Of a stretch of 64,000 nt of DNA, positions 45,839 to 54,769 are shown in pieces. The stretch is from Clostridia bacterium (GTDB lineage: Bacteria > Bacillota > Clostridia > Lachnospirales > Lachnospiraceae). Each line of letters begins with the position of its first letter. Positions within the stretch are counted from its first letter, which is position 1. The position numbers and the translations under genes were made by a program. The DNA lies in assembly GCA_003246295.1 (NCBI GenBank), contig QKAS01000001.1, positions 100,658-164,657 of the forward strand, written 5' to 3'. Below the pieces are notes generated by a model. The model searched no databases and was not told the DNA's origin. It saw only the letters and a program-made list of their open reading frames with translations.

Positions 45839-46060
45839 ATGAAAAAGACATATAAATTAGAAGAACTGGAATGTGCCAATTGTGCTGCAAAAATGGAACG
45901 TAAAATCGGAGAATTAAGTGGAGTGAATGAATGCAGAATTTCTTTTATGACAGGGAAGATGATTCTGGATCTGGAAGACGGACAGGAGTCTGAAATCATG
46001 AAAGAAGCTAAGAAAATCATAAAAAAATTAGAACCTGATGTAAGTGTTTGTGAGTTATAA
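45839..46060 (+). CDS. Heavy-metal-associated domain protein
   Basis: 73-aa HMA (ferredoxin-like) metal-binding protein with the CANC motif (CxxC) at about residues 13-16, in the context LEELECANCAAKMERKI. It stands alone before an ATPase that has no HMA domain, so the two look like a split form of a CadA/ZntA transporter. ATG 45839 is preceded by GAAAGGAAAG. Confidence 0.88.
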   Translation: MKKTYKLEELECANCAAKMERKIGELSGVNECRISFMTGKMILDLEDGQESEIMKEAKKIIKKLEPDVSVCEL

Positions 46061-46066
46061 AAATAG

Positions 46067-46108
46067 AAAAAAGCTCTATATAAACATAAAAAAGCTTTAT
46101 ATAAACAT
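46067..46108 (+). repeat. Tandem 21-bp repeat
   Basis: AAAAAAGCTCTATATAAACAT (46067-46087, 21 nt, split as A + the rest) recurs at 46088-46108 with one change (C to T). A hairpin GTATGC-GAAA-GCATAC (46114-46129) with a GNRA loop follows, just before the ATPase start. Confidence 0.8.
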
Positions 46109-46144
46109 AAGTGGTATGCGAAAGCATACAGAATAGGACATCAT

Positions 46145-48010
46145 ATGACAAAGAGCATGAAAAAAAGAATGACCAGAGTAAGTATCGGTGCGCTGTTATT
46201 TTTATTGGCAATTATTGCAGAGAACACGCAGTTAATGAAAAACGAGAATTTAATATTAGGAATCTTTCTGGTTTCCTATTTTATAATAGGTGGAGATGTC
46301 GTGAAAAGGGCTGTTCGAAATATTGGTTCAGGGCAGGTGTTTGATGAGAACTTTCTCATGACAATCGCTACGGTAGGTGCATTTTTAGTCAGTGAGTATC
46401 CAGAAGCGGTCGCGGTTATGCTATTTTACCAGGTTGGTGAATTGTTTCAAGACTATGCTGTTCATCGTTCCAGAAAATCAATTGCAGATTTAATGGACAT
46501 CAGACCTGATTATGCAAATCTGATTCAAAACGGAGAGGTGGTCCAAAAAGATCCATCAGAAGTAACGATTGGACAGACGATTATGGTAAGACCTGGTGAA
46601 CGGATCCCATTGGATGGAGTCATCACAAAAGGAATCACATCGCTGGATACGTCTGCTTTGACAGGCGAGAGTCTGCCGAGAGATGTTATGGCAGGTGCCG
46701 AGGTGTTGAGCGGATGTGTGAATCTAACGGGAGCGATTGAAATACAGACAACAAAAGAGTTTGGAGATTCTACAGTTGCCAAGATTCTGGAACTTGTTGA
46801 GAATGCATCTTCAAGAAAGGCACAGTCAGAAGATTTTATTACTAAATTTGCGAGATATTATACCCCAATTGTCGTAATCAGTGCTGTACTTCTTGCGATT
46901 TTACCGCCTCTGGTAATTGGAGCAGACTGGGCAGACTGGATCTATCGTGCATTAACATTTTTAGTAATTTCGTGCCCGTGTGCCCTTGTTATCTCAGTTC
47001 CACTTAGCTTTTTTGGAGGACTGGGAGGTGCGGGAAGAAGCGGAATTCTTATCAAAGGCGGCAATTATCTGGAAGCATTGTCACAGGCAAAGACAGTGGT
47101 ATTTGATAAAACAGGAACTCTGACAAAAGGTCATTTTACGGTAGCAAAAATTGTGCCTGAGAAGATTGAAGCAGACCAGCTTCTTGAAATGGCTTCTTAT
47201 GCTGAGTATTATTCCAATCATCCAATTGCAATATCAATTCGTGAAGCATATGGAAGAAAAATGGAGGAATCAAGAATTTCAGATGCAACGGAGGAGGCTG
47301 GGTACGGTGTAAAAATTTTTCTGGACGGAGCGGAGATACTTGCTGGTAATTCAAAAATGATGGCGCGCGCTAATATAGCGTATCAAAAAGAGCCTGGTGC
47401 AAAAACGGTAATTCATGTAGCAAAAAATGGAATTTATGCAGGACATATTCTCATTGGAGATGAAATCAGAGAAGATGCAGTAGAGGGTATTGCAAGATTA
47501 AAAAAATCTGGGATCAGACGAATGGTCATGCTAACCGGAGACAGGCATACGCAGGCAATGGAGACAGCTAATAGACTTGGAATTACGGAAGTATATTCAC
47601 AACTGCTCCCAGGAGATAAAGTAGACAAACTGGAAGAAATACTAAAATCAGAAGTAAATAATGGGAAGGTAATTTTTGTAGGGGATGGAATGAATGATGC
47701 CCCAGTGCTTGCCAGAGCGGATATCGGAGTCGCAATGGGAGGAATTGGATCGGATGCTGCAATTGAAGCAGCAGACATGGTCATTATGAACGATAGTGTT
47801 AGCAAACTTTCGACAGCAATACGTATTTCTTCAAAAACGATTGGAATTGTAAAACAGAATATAATCTTTGCAATTGGAATCAAAATAGTAGTTTTACTTC
47901 TTGCGGCAGCAGGGTTTGCCAGTATGTGGGCGGCAGTGTTTGCTGATGTTGGTGTAGCGGTGATTGCAATTATAAATGCGATGCGTGCCATCGGAAAAGT
48001 GAAGGATTAG
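46145..48010 (+). CDS. P1B-type Cd/Zn/Pb-exporting ATPase (CadA/ZntA-like)
   Basis: 621-aa membrane metal exporter. The CPC motif (SCPCALVIS), phosphorylation site DKTGTLT, SNHP (HP) motif and GDGMNDAP hinge are present. The last helices have the ADVGVAVI Asp typical of Zn/Cd/Pb pumps, unlike copper pumps. The N-terminal HMA domain is missing; a free HMA protein is encoded upstream. The leader has a 21-bp repeat and a hairpin. Confidence 0.93.
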   Translation: MTKSMKKRMTRVSIGALLFLLAIIAENTQLMKNENLILGIFLVSYFIIGGDVVKRAVRNIGSGQVFDENFLMTIATVGAFLVSEYPEAVAVMLFYQVGELFQDYAVHRSRKSIADLMDIRPDYANLIQNGEVVQKDPSEVTIGQTIMVRPGERIPLDGVITKGITSLDTSALTGESLPRDVMAGAEVLSGCVNLTGAIEIQTTKEFGDSTVAKILELVENASSRKAQSEDFITKFARYYTPIVVISAVLLAILPPLVIGADWADWIYRALTFLVISCPCALVISVPLSFFGGLGGAGRSGILIKGGNYLEALSQAKTVVFDKTGTLTKGHFTVAKIVPEKIEADQLLEMASYAEYYSNHPIAISIREAYGRKMEESRISDATEEAGYGVKIFLDGAEILAGNSKMMARANIAYQKEPGAKTVIHVAKNGIYAGHILIGDEIREDAVEGIARLKKSGIRRMVMLTGDRHTQAMETANRLGITEVYSQLLPGDKVDKLEEILKSEVNNGKVIFVGDGMNDAPVLARADIGVAMGGIGSDAAIEAADMVIMNDSVSKLSTAIRISSKTIGIVKQNIIFAIGIKIVVLLLAAAGFASMWAAVFADVGVAVIAIINAMRAIGKVKD

Positions 48011-48153
48011 AATTCCAATTTTGAAATTGACATTTCGGCTTTAGATTCAGTTGTGTATTAAATTATTTCATGATAAGATGGGAAAACAAGGAAACAAGGT
48101 AGATTACAAATATGCCTTGAAGTAACATATAAAATCTTGTCGAGGTATCCGAG

Positions 48154-48831
48154 ATGAAACAGATTGTTCTGAATTGCCAATTATCAGACCATGCGCTTGA
48201 AAATATGATTCGTCGGTATCATTTTAATGATACCGACTTTTTGCTTTCCAAAAAAATCTATCAGAGAATCAGATCGTTATCAGAGGTAAAAGTGTTTTAT
48301 AAAATAACAACTGATATAGAAATGGATAGAGTGACTGATGTAGAAATAAATGTAGGTCATGACAAATCTGTCATATGTGTTATGACACTCGGGAATGCGC
48401 TGGATAAGCTACAGGATGAGTATCACGCTTTAGGAAAAGAACTGGAAGTATATTTGATAGAATGTCTCGCAATGTTTATATTAGAACAGTCTTACACTGA
48501 ATTTGCGCATGTAATTATTCAAGAGACGGGACTTTGTTTAGAACAGATCATATTCCCAGATATTGAGGAAAAGGGAAGGGATTATCATCTAAGACGAGGT
48601 CATCGCAAAACCCAGGAAATAAGCATGATTGAGATTGTTGACCAGTTGAGTCGTCAAGGAATGACGGATGTTATTTATAATCAGGCAGGCGTATTAATAC
48701 CAAAAAAAAGTGTCGTGTTTTATTCTTCTCTGGGTGAGAGCCAGAAGGACATAAAAACAGATCATTCAGCGAATATCTGTGAGCAATGTTCAAATAAGGA
48801 ATGTACGAATAGAAAGAAAAGGAAAAAATAA
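48154..48831 (+). CDS. Possible corrinoid-enzyme activation-domain protein (MetH activation-like)
   Basis: 225-aa protein of uncertain role. The central part (CVMTLGNALDKL, then a helix with YLIECLAMFILEQSY) recalls the vitamin B12-dependent methionine synthase activation domain found as a stand-alone gene in clostridia. The C-terminus has CEQCSNKEC followed by a basic tail, a likely metal or cluster ligand set. The assignment rests on overall pattern only. It runs into the methyltransferase gene with no gap. Confidence 0.45.
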   Translation: MKQIVLNCQLSDHALENMIRRYHFNDTDFLLSKKIYQRIRSLSEVKVFYKITTDIEMDRVTDVEINVGHDKSVICVMTLGNALDKLQDEYHALGKELEVYLIECLAMFILEQSYTEFAHVIIQETGLCLEQIIFPDIEEKGRDYHLRRGHRKTQEISMIEIVDQLSRQGMTDVIYNQAGVLIPKKSVVFYSSLGESQKDIKTDHSANICEQCSNKECTNRKKRKK

Positions 48832-48832
48832 A

Positions 48833-50035
48833 ATGGAAAATGCAAGAGTGATTTTAAAAAAAGGAGAAGGCCGTACCTTGAAAGCAGGAGGTATGTGGGT
48901 CTACGACAATGAGATTGATCATATCGAAGGTGATTTTATTGAAGGAGATATGATTGTTGTTGAGGATTTTGATGGATATTTTTTAGGGCATGGTTTTATC
49001 AATACAAAATCAACAATTACAGTGAGATTACTGTCCAGAAAAAAAGATGCAGTTATTGATAAATTTTTTATTGAACAAAGAGTGAAAGATAGCTATGAAT
49101 ATAGAAAAAACACAGTAGAGCTGGCAAGTTGCAGAATGATATTTGGGGAGGCTGACTTTTTACCTGGGATTGTAGTAGATAAGTTTGAAGACGTTTTGGT
49201 AGTAGAGTCGCTTGCACTTGGAATTGACAGATGGAAGATCGTTATTGTGGATGCTTTGAAAGAATTACTTGCAATGGACGGGATGCCAATACGAGGTGTT
49301 TATGAGAGAAGTGATGCCAAAGTTCGCCTAAAAGAAGGTATGGAGCGTTATAAGGGGTTTATTGGGGAAGAATTTGATACCAGAGTTAGAATTGTTGAAA
49401 ATGGTGTTTCTTATTATGTGGACGTGAAGGAAGGCCAGAAAACAGGATTTTTTCTGGATCAAAAGTATAACAGAGCAGCGGTAGCAAGGCTTTGCAAAGA
49501 CAAAAGAGTTCTTGACTGCTTTACACATACAGGTTCATTTGCATTAAATGCTGGGCTTGCAGGTGCAAAAGAAGTACTTGGTGTGGACGCATCTAGGCTT
49601 GGTATCGATCAGGCAACAGAAAATGCAACTTTGAATCAGCTTGAAAAAACAGTACGGTTTCAGTGTGAAGATGTATTTGAATTATTACCAAAACTGGAAG
49701 CAAAAGGTGAAAAATTTGATGTTGTAATATTGGATCCTCCAGCATTTACAAAATCAAGAAGCTCTGTTAAGAATGCCGTAAAAGGATATCGTGAGATTAA
49801 TATGAGAGGAATGAAGCTTGTTCAAGATGGTGGATTTCTGGCAACATGCTCCTGCTCGCATTTTATGACACCGGAATTATTTGAAAAGACGATTCGTGAG
49901 GCTGCAAAGAGTGTGCATAAAAGAGTCAGACAGGTAGAATATAGAACGCAGGCACCGGATCATCCCATTTTATTTGCAGCAGAAGAATCATATTATCTTA
50001 AGTTTTATATTTTACAGATCTGTGATGAAAAATAA
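48833..50035 (+). CDS. Class I rRNA methyltransferase, RlmI-like (PUA + SAM domains)
   Basis: 400-aa enzyme expected to methylate cytosine-5 of 23S rRNA. An N-terminal PUA domain (ARVILKKGEGRTLKAGGMWVYDNE) precedes a linker and a Rossmann methyltransferase: RVLDCFTHTGSFALNA (SAM), VDASRLGIDQA and the catalytic-loop motif LDPPAFTKSR. ATG 48833 follows AAAAGGAA and one base after the previous stop. Length matches the family. Confidence 0.9.
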   Translation: MENARVILKKGEGRTLKAGGMWVYDNEIDHIEGDFIEGDMIVVEDFDGYFLGHGFINTKSTITVRLLSRKKDAVIDKFFIEQRVKDSYEYRKNTVELASCRMIFGEADFLPGIVVDKFEDVLVVESLALGIDRWKIVIVDALKELLAMDGMPIRGVYERSDAKVRLKEGMERYKGFIGEEFDTRVRIVENGVSYYVDVKEGQKTGFFLDQKYNRAAVARLCKDKRVLDCFTHTGSFALNAGLAGAKEVLGVDASRLGIDQATENATLNQLEKTVRFQCEDVFELLPKLEAKGEKFDVVILDPPAFTKSRSSVKNAVKGYREINMRGMKLVQDGGFLATCSCSHFMTPELFEKTIREAAKSVHKRVRQVEYRTQAPDHPILFAAEESYYLKFYILQICDEK

Positions 50036-50047
50036 TAACAACGACTC

Positions 50048-50083
50048 AAAAAACTTACTGTTCATAGGATAGTAAGTTTTTTT
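50048..50083 (+). terminator. Terminator after the methyltransferase gene
   Basis: AAAAAACTTACT (50048-50059) pairs with AGTAAGTTTTTTT (50071-50083) around an 11-nt loop. The A-tract on the other side means it could also act in reverse. Confidence 0.85.
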
Positions 50084-50129
50084 ATGAAAATCAATTGTAA
50101 AATGACAGAAAGAATCATTGGTTTTAGGA

Positions 50130-50182
50130 TTGACAAATGGGTGAAATAAGAATACGATATATATACCCCTAGGGGGTATAAT
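50130..50182 (+). promoter_or_regulatory. Copper-responsive promoter with CsoR operator
   Basis: TTGACA (50130-50135), 17-bp spacer, TACGAT (50153-50158). Next to it, ATATACCCCTAGGGGGTATA (50161-50180) is a near-perfect palindrome of the classic CsoR box type, placed over the transcription start of the csoR-copA operon. Confidence 0.9.
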
Positions 50183-50206
50183 AAAAAAGAGAGTCAGGTG
50201 GAAAAT

Positions 50207-50503
50207 ATGACAGAATGTTCCTGCCATCAGCATAAAAAAAGAACTGAAAAAGAGACAAAAGATCTGATCAACAGATTGAACAGAATAGAAGGACAGATCA
50301 GAGGAATCAAGGAAATGGTATCGGAGGAACGGTATTGTGTTGATGTGCTGACACAAGTCTCAGCAGTTCAGTCAGCACTGAACTCATTTAACAAGGTGCT
50401 GTTATCCAATCATATCAGGACATGTGTGGTGGAAGATATTAAAAATGGTGAGGAGAAAGTTGTAGATGAATTATGTATGACGATTCAAAGGCTCATGAAG
50501 TAA
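50207..50503 (+). CDS. csoR: Copper-sensing repressor CsoR
   Basis: 98-aa all-helical repressor. The copper ligands Cys44, His69 and Cys73 keep the exact family spacing (25 and 4). LNRIEGQIRGIKEMV is the typical first helix. An N-terminal Cys/His cluster (CSCHQH) is extra. I chose ATG 50207 after AGGTGG. Copper binding would release it from the palindrome upstream and switch on copA. Confidence 0.93.
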   Translation: MTECSCHQHKKRTEKETKDLINRLNRIEGQIRGIKEMVSEERYCVDVLTQVSAVQSALNSFNKVLLSNHIRTCVVEDIKNGEEKVVDELCMTIQRLMK

Positions 50504-50533
50504 AGAACCATGCAGAAAACAGAGGAGGGTTTC

Positions 50534-53125
50534 ATGAAAACCAGTAAGAACAAATATGATATCACGGGCATGACCTGTTCTGCGTGTTCAGCACGGGTAG
50601 AAAAAAGTGTCAGGGCACTGCCGGGTGTCAGTAATGTAAATGTAAACCTGCTAACCAATAACATGACGGTAGAATATGAACCGGAGCAAATCACTTCAAA
50701 GGACATTATATATGCGGTGGAAAAATCAGGTTATGGTGCAGCTGAGAGCGGGACAAACAGAATAGAGACACAAATAAAAAAGCAATCCAATCAGGAAGAA
50801 TACCTTGATCAAAATCTAAAAACAGAAAAAGAAATGAATCGAAGAGTGTGGTTATCTGTTGCCTTTTTATTGCCACTTATGTATCTGGCAATGCATCATA
50901 TGTTAAAAGAATGGTTTGGAATTCCGGTACCGGAGTGGATCAAAACCTATTTACATGGAAATGAGAATGCAATCGCATTTTCTTTTTCGCAGCTTTTACT
51001 TCTGATTCCAATTTTGATCCTTAACCGGAAATATTTTATTGTAGGATTAAAAACGCTGATACATAGGAGTCCAAATATGGATTCATTGATTGCAATAGGT
51101 TCAGGCGCTGCAGTTATATATGGTATCTTTTCGATTTATAGAATTGGTTATGGATTAGGGCATTCGGATCTTGCTCTTGTCGGCAGATATATTGAGAATC
51201 TTTATTTTGAATCAGCAGGAACCATTCTCACACTGGTTACGGTTGGAAAGTATTTGGAAACAAAATCAAAAGGAAAGACCTCTCTTGCGATAACGAAGCT
51301 GATGGATATGGCACCCAAAACAGCCTGGCTTGAAAAAGATGGGGATGTTGTTGAAATACCAGCGGATGAATTACAAAAAGATGATATTTTTCAGATCAAA
51401 CCAGGAAGCAGCTTCCCAGTGGATGGGGTAATCATTGAAGGAAGAACAACCATTGATGAGTCTTCTATCACTGGAGAAAGTATACCAGTTGAGAAGATGA
51501 CTGGTGATAAAGTAGTATCAGGAACCGTAAATCAGACAGGTTTTATAAGATGTCGTGCTGAAAAAGTTGGTGAGGATACCACACTTGCAAGAATCATAGC
51601 ATTGGTGGAGGAAGCGTCCTCTACGAAGGCACCAATTGCTAAAATGGCAGATCGTATCTCGGGGGTGTTCGTTCCCATTGTCATTGCAATTGCTTTCATC
51701 ACATTCTTAGTTTGGATTTTGGCTGGTATGGGTTTAGAATTTGCATTAACTTCAGCGATTGCAGTTCTTGTTATTTCCTGTCCATGCGCACTGGGACTTG
51801 CAACACCAGTCGCAATCATGGTGGGAACAGGTAAAGGAGCCAGTCTTGGAATTTTGATAAAATCAGGAGAAGCACTGGAACATATAAGTCAGATAGACAC
51901 GGCGGTATTCGATAAAACTGGAACTTTGACGCAGGGAAAACCAATCGTAACAGACTACTATCTGAAAGAGGGCATATTAAAAGAGGATTTCATTGCACTG
52001 GCAGCTGGAATAGAAGCTTCAAGTGAGCATCCATTGGCAGAGGCAGTCGTCAATGAAGCAAAGATACTGGGAATTCATCCTCTGGAAGTGAGTGAATTTC
52101 GTGCAATACCAGGACGCGGTATTCTTGCCAACAATCAAGATACACAGATTTTTGCAGGCAACCAGGCGATGATGACAGAGTATCAGATTGAGATTTCCGA
52201 GTTGGATAGAGAACAGATAATGCGGTTTGCAGAAGATGGAAAAACACCATTATTATTTGCAATCAAAGAACTTGAAAACAATCAGGGACATCTGACTGGT
52301 ATCCTGGCAGTTGCAGATACAGAGAAGGAAAACAGTGCTAGAGCAATCAAGGTATTTTCCAAAATGGGAATCAGAACAATCATGCTGACAGGAGATCATG
52401 AAGTCACAGCAAGAGCAATTCAGAAAAAGTTACAGTTGGACGAAGTCATTGCACAGGTTCTTCCAGATCAGAAAGAAGAAAAAATAAGGCAATTGCAGGA
52501 AAAAGGCAGAAAAGTACTTATGATAGGAGATGGTATTAATGATGCACCAGCGTTGATGCGGGCAGATGTAGGGGTAGCCATTGGTGCAGGAAGCGATATT
52601 GCAATAGAAAGTGCAGATATGATTCTGATGCATGATGATATTATGGATGCAGTGTCTGTAGTCCGGCTTGGCAAGGCAGTAATTCGCAATATCAAACAAA
52701 ATCTCTTTTGGGCTTTTATCTACAATATTATCGGGATTCCAATTGCGGCAGGGGTGTTTTACTCGACATTTGGATGGCAGCTTAGTCCCATGTTTGGAGC
52801 TGCAGCTATGAGTTTTAGCAGCATTTTTGTAGTCAGCAATGCACTCAGGCTCAGATGGTTCAAAGCATCAAAGACAAAACCAGAATATAAGGAGGAAAAT
52901 AGAATGGAGCAGAAAAAAGAAACTATTTTATCAATTGAAGGAATGATGTGTGAACATTGTAAGAAGAGCGTTACAAAAGCATTATCAGAAATTGAAGGTG
53001 TTGAGGAAGTCACTGTTGATTTAGAAGCAAAGAATGCAACTGTGATTTCTACAATTGATCTGGATTTTGGTCTGCTGAAGGCAGCAGTTGAGGAAGAAGG
53101 TTATACTGTAGCGCTTGACAAATAA
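50534..53125 (+). CDS. copA: Copper-exporting P1B-ATPase CopA with C-terminal CopZ-like domain
   Basis: 863-aa Cu(I) pump. N-terminal HMA with Cys15/Cys18 (MTCSAC); then eight membrane helices with the SCPCALGLATP motif, DKTGTLTQG, SSEHPLAE and GDGINDAPALMRADVG. After the last helix a second HMA domain is fused (from residue 791; Cys806/Cys809, MMCEHC). Its first Met (52904) lies eight bases after AAGGAGG, so free CopZ could also be made. ATG 50534 follows GAGGAGGG. Operon with csoR. Confidence 0.95.
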   Translation: MKTSKNKYDITGMTCSACSARVEKSVRALPGVSNVNVNLLTNNMTVEYEPEQITSKDIIYAVEKSGYGAAESGTNRIETQIKKQSNQEEYLDQNLKTEKEMNRRVWLSVAFLLPLMYLAMHHMLKEWFGIPVPEWIKTYLHGNENAIAFSFSQLLLLIPILILNRKYFIVGLKTLIHRSPNMDSLIAIGSGAAVIYGIFSIYRIGYGLGHSDLALVGRYIENLYFESAGTILTLVTVGKYLETKSKGKTSLAITKLMDMAPKTAWLEKDGDVVEIPADELQKDDIFQIKPGSSFPVDGVIIEGRTTIDESSITGESIPVEKMTGDKVVSGTVNQTGFIRCRAEKVGEDTTLARIIALVEEASSTKAPIAKMADRISGVFVPIVIAIAFITFLVWILAGMGLEFALTSAIAVLVISCPCALGLATPVAIMVGTGKGASLGILIKSGEALEHISQIDTAVFDKTGTLTQGKPIVTDYYLKEGILKEDFIALAAGIEASSEHPLAEAVVNEAKILGIHPLEVSEFRAIPGRGILANNQDTQIFAGNQAMMTEYQIEISELDREQIMRFAEDGKTPLLFAIKELENNQGHLTGILAVADTEKENSARAIKVFSKMGIRTIMLTGDHEVTARAIQKKLQLDEVIAQVLPDQKEEKIRQLQEKGRKVLMIGDGINDAPALMRADVGVAIGAGSDIAIESADMILMHDDIMDAVSVVRLGKAVIRNIKQNLFWAFIYNIIGIPIAAGVFYSTFGWQLSPMFGAAAMSFSSIFVVSNALRLRWFKASKTKPEYKEENRMEQKKETILSIEGMMCEHCKKSVTKALSEIEGVEEVTVDLEAKNATVISTIDLDFGLLKAAVEEEGYTVALDK
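52904..53125 (+). CDS. Internal in-frame start: CopZ-like copper chaperone (73 aa)
   Basis: The segment from ATG 52904 is a complete HMA domain (CEHC motif, 73 aa) at the end of copA. A perfect AAGGAGG (52889-52895) with ideal 8-nt spacing precedes it. Either the fused domain evolved by loss of a stop codon between copA and copZ, or both products are made from one frame. The site is visible; use of it is an inference. Confidence 0.6.
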   Translation: MEQKKETILSIEGMMCEHCKKSVTKALSEIEGVEEVTVDLEAKNATVISTIDLDFGLLKAAVEEEGYTVALDK

Positions 53126-53142
53126 AATGAGTATGATATGAT
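53115..53142 (+). promoter_or_regulatory. Promoter of the T-box tyrS unit
   Basis: TTGACA (53115-53120) lies in the last codons of copA; after a 16-bp spacer comes TATGAT (53137-53142). Transcription would begin at about 53150, just before the T-box leader. Confidence 0.75.
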
Positions 53143-53149
53143 AATGGCA

Positions 53150-53467
53150 ATTATAGAGATGAAAAGCTATGATGGGAAGAAGTAAGACTCAGTGACACAA
53201 ACAGAAAGCAACCGGTTGATGAGAGGTGCATGAAAAACTGAATCCGAATACATCCTTAAGCTTCGCACCGAACGATATGAGGGAATCTGATTCGCTAATC
53301 TGAGTAGGCTGCGACGTAAGCATGCGTTAACGTGCCGCGGTATCGCCAGCTGGATAACCAGAATAGGCCGTACCTGTTAAGGCAGGCAGTGCGAATTGTC
53401 TGTGAAGTTAGGTGGTAACACGGGTATATGACCTCGTCCTTTCAAGTTTTTGGGACGGGGTCTTTTT
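53150..53467 (+). ncRNA. Tyrosine T-box riboswitch leader
   Basis: This region without a gene holds a T-box leader. Stem I arms GAGAGGTGC/GCACCGAAC flank a probable specifier TAC (tyrosine) near 53249-53251. The T-box core TTAGGTGGTAACACGG lies at about 53408-53423, and the terminator is GACCTCGTCC (53430-53439) with GGACGGGGTC (53453-53462) plus five T. Uncharged tRNA-Tyr would favour the antiterminator and read-through into tyrS. Confidence 0.92.
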
Positions 53468-53534
53468 GCATGGAAAAACAGACCTCCAATCTGGCATTCA
53501 TCAAACAATATAGTATGTGAAAAGGAAAAAGAAA

Positions 53535-54752
53535 ATGAAAATTTACGAAGAACTTCAGGCGAGAGGCCTGATCGCTCAGGTGACGGATGAAGAAGAAATC
53601 AGAGAGTTAATCAACAATGGAAAAGCAACCTTCTACATTGGATTCGATCCAACAGCAGACAGTTTACATGTAGGACACTTTATGGCACTTTGTCTTATGA
53701 AACGCTTACAGATGGCAGGAAATAAACCAATTGCTCTCATTGGAGGCGGAACAGCCATGATTGGAGATCCATCTGGCAGAAGCGATATGAGACAAATGAT
53801 GACAAATGAAACAATCGCTCATAACTGCGAATGCTTTAAGCAGCAGATGAGCAGATTTATTGATTTTTCAGAAGGAAAAGCCTTAATGGTCAACAATGCT
53901 GACTGGCTGATGAATCTGAATTATGTTTCCCTATTACAGGAAGTTGGTTCTCATTTTAGTGTAAATCGTATGCTTGCAGCAGAATGTTACAAACAGAGAA
54001 TGGAAAAAGGTCTTACATTTCTGGAGTTTAATTACATGATTATGCAGAGCTATGACTTCTTTGAATTATTCCAAAAATACGGCTGCAATATGCAGTTCGG
54101 TGGAGATGACCAGTGGAGTAATATGCTAGGTGGAACAGAACTGATTCGAAGAAAACTAGGAAAGAATGCTTGTGCCATGACCATTACACTTCTTCTGAAC
54201 TCAGAAGGAAAGAAAATGGGAAAAACACAGAGTGGCGCAGTCTGGCTTGATCCAAATAAAACATCACCTTTTGATTTTTACCAGTACTGGAGAAACGTCG
54301 CAGATGCAGATGTCTTAAAGTGCATCAGAATGCTGACATTCCTGCCGCTGGAACAAATCAATGAAATGGATGGATGGGAAGGCAGTCAGCTTAACCAGGC
54401 AAAAGAAATTCTTGCATATGAACTTACAAAACTGGTTCATGGAGAAGAAGAGGCCATAAAAGCACAAACTTCAGCAAAAGCACTTTTTTCAACAGGCGCG
54501 GCTCAGGATATGCCAACCTGCGAACTGGAAGAGGCTGATTTCACAGAAGGAAACATAGATATCCTTACACTTCTTGTAAAATCTGGATTGGCAACATCAA
54601 AATCAGATGCAAGAAGGGCTGTGGAACAAGGCGGTGTAATGATTGGTGTAATTAAAGTAACAGATGTGAAGGAAACCTATACAAAAGAAGTATTTAAGGA
54701 AGAATTCATTCTAAAAAAAGGAAAGAAACAATTTAGAAAAATTGTTTGCTGA
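53535..54752 (+). CDS. tyrS: Tyrosyl-tRNA synthetase
   Basis: 405-aa class I synthetase. HIGH motif as HVGH near residue 45, KMSKS as KMGKT, tyrosine site [13 protein letters not shown], and a C-terminal S4 RNA-binding domain ([22 protein letters not shown]). ATG 53535 follows AAAGGAAAAAG. The T-box upstream confirms tyrosine control. Confidence 0.97.
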   Translation: MKIYEELQARGLIAQVTDEEEIRELINNGKATFYIGFDPTADSLHVGHFMALCLMKRLQMAGNKPIALIGGGTAMIGDPSGRSDMRQMMTNETIAHNCECFKQQMSRFIDFSEGKALMVNNADWLMNLNYVSLLQEVGSHFSVNRMLAAECYKQRMEKGLTFLEFNYMIMQSYDFFELFQKYGCNMQFGGDDQWSNMLGGTELIRRKLGKNACAMTITLLLNSEGKKMGKTQSGAVWLDPNKTSPFDFYQYWRNVADADVLKCIRMLTFLPLEQINEMDGWEGSQLNQAKEILAYELTKLVHGEEEAIKAQTSAKALFSTGAAQDMPTCELEEADFTEGNIDILTLLVKSGLATSKSDARRAVEQGGVMIGVIKVTDVKETYTKEVFKEEFILKKGKKQFRKIVC

Positions 54753-54769
54753 TCCATACAAGGAGAATT

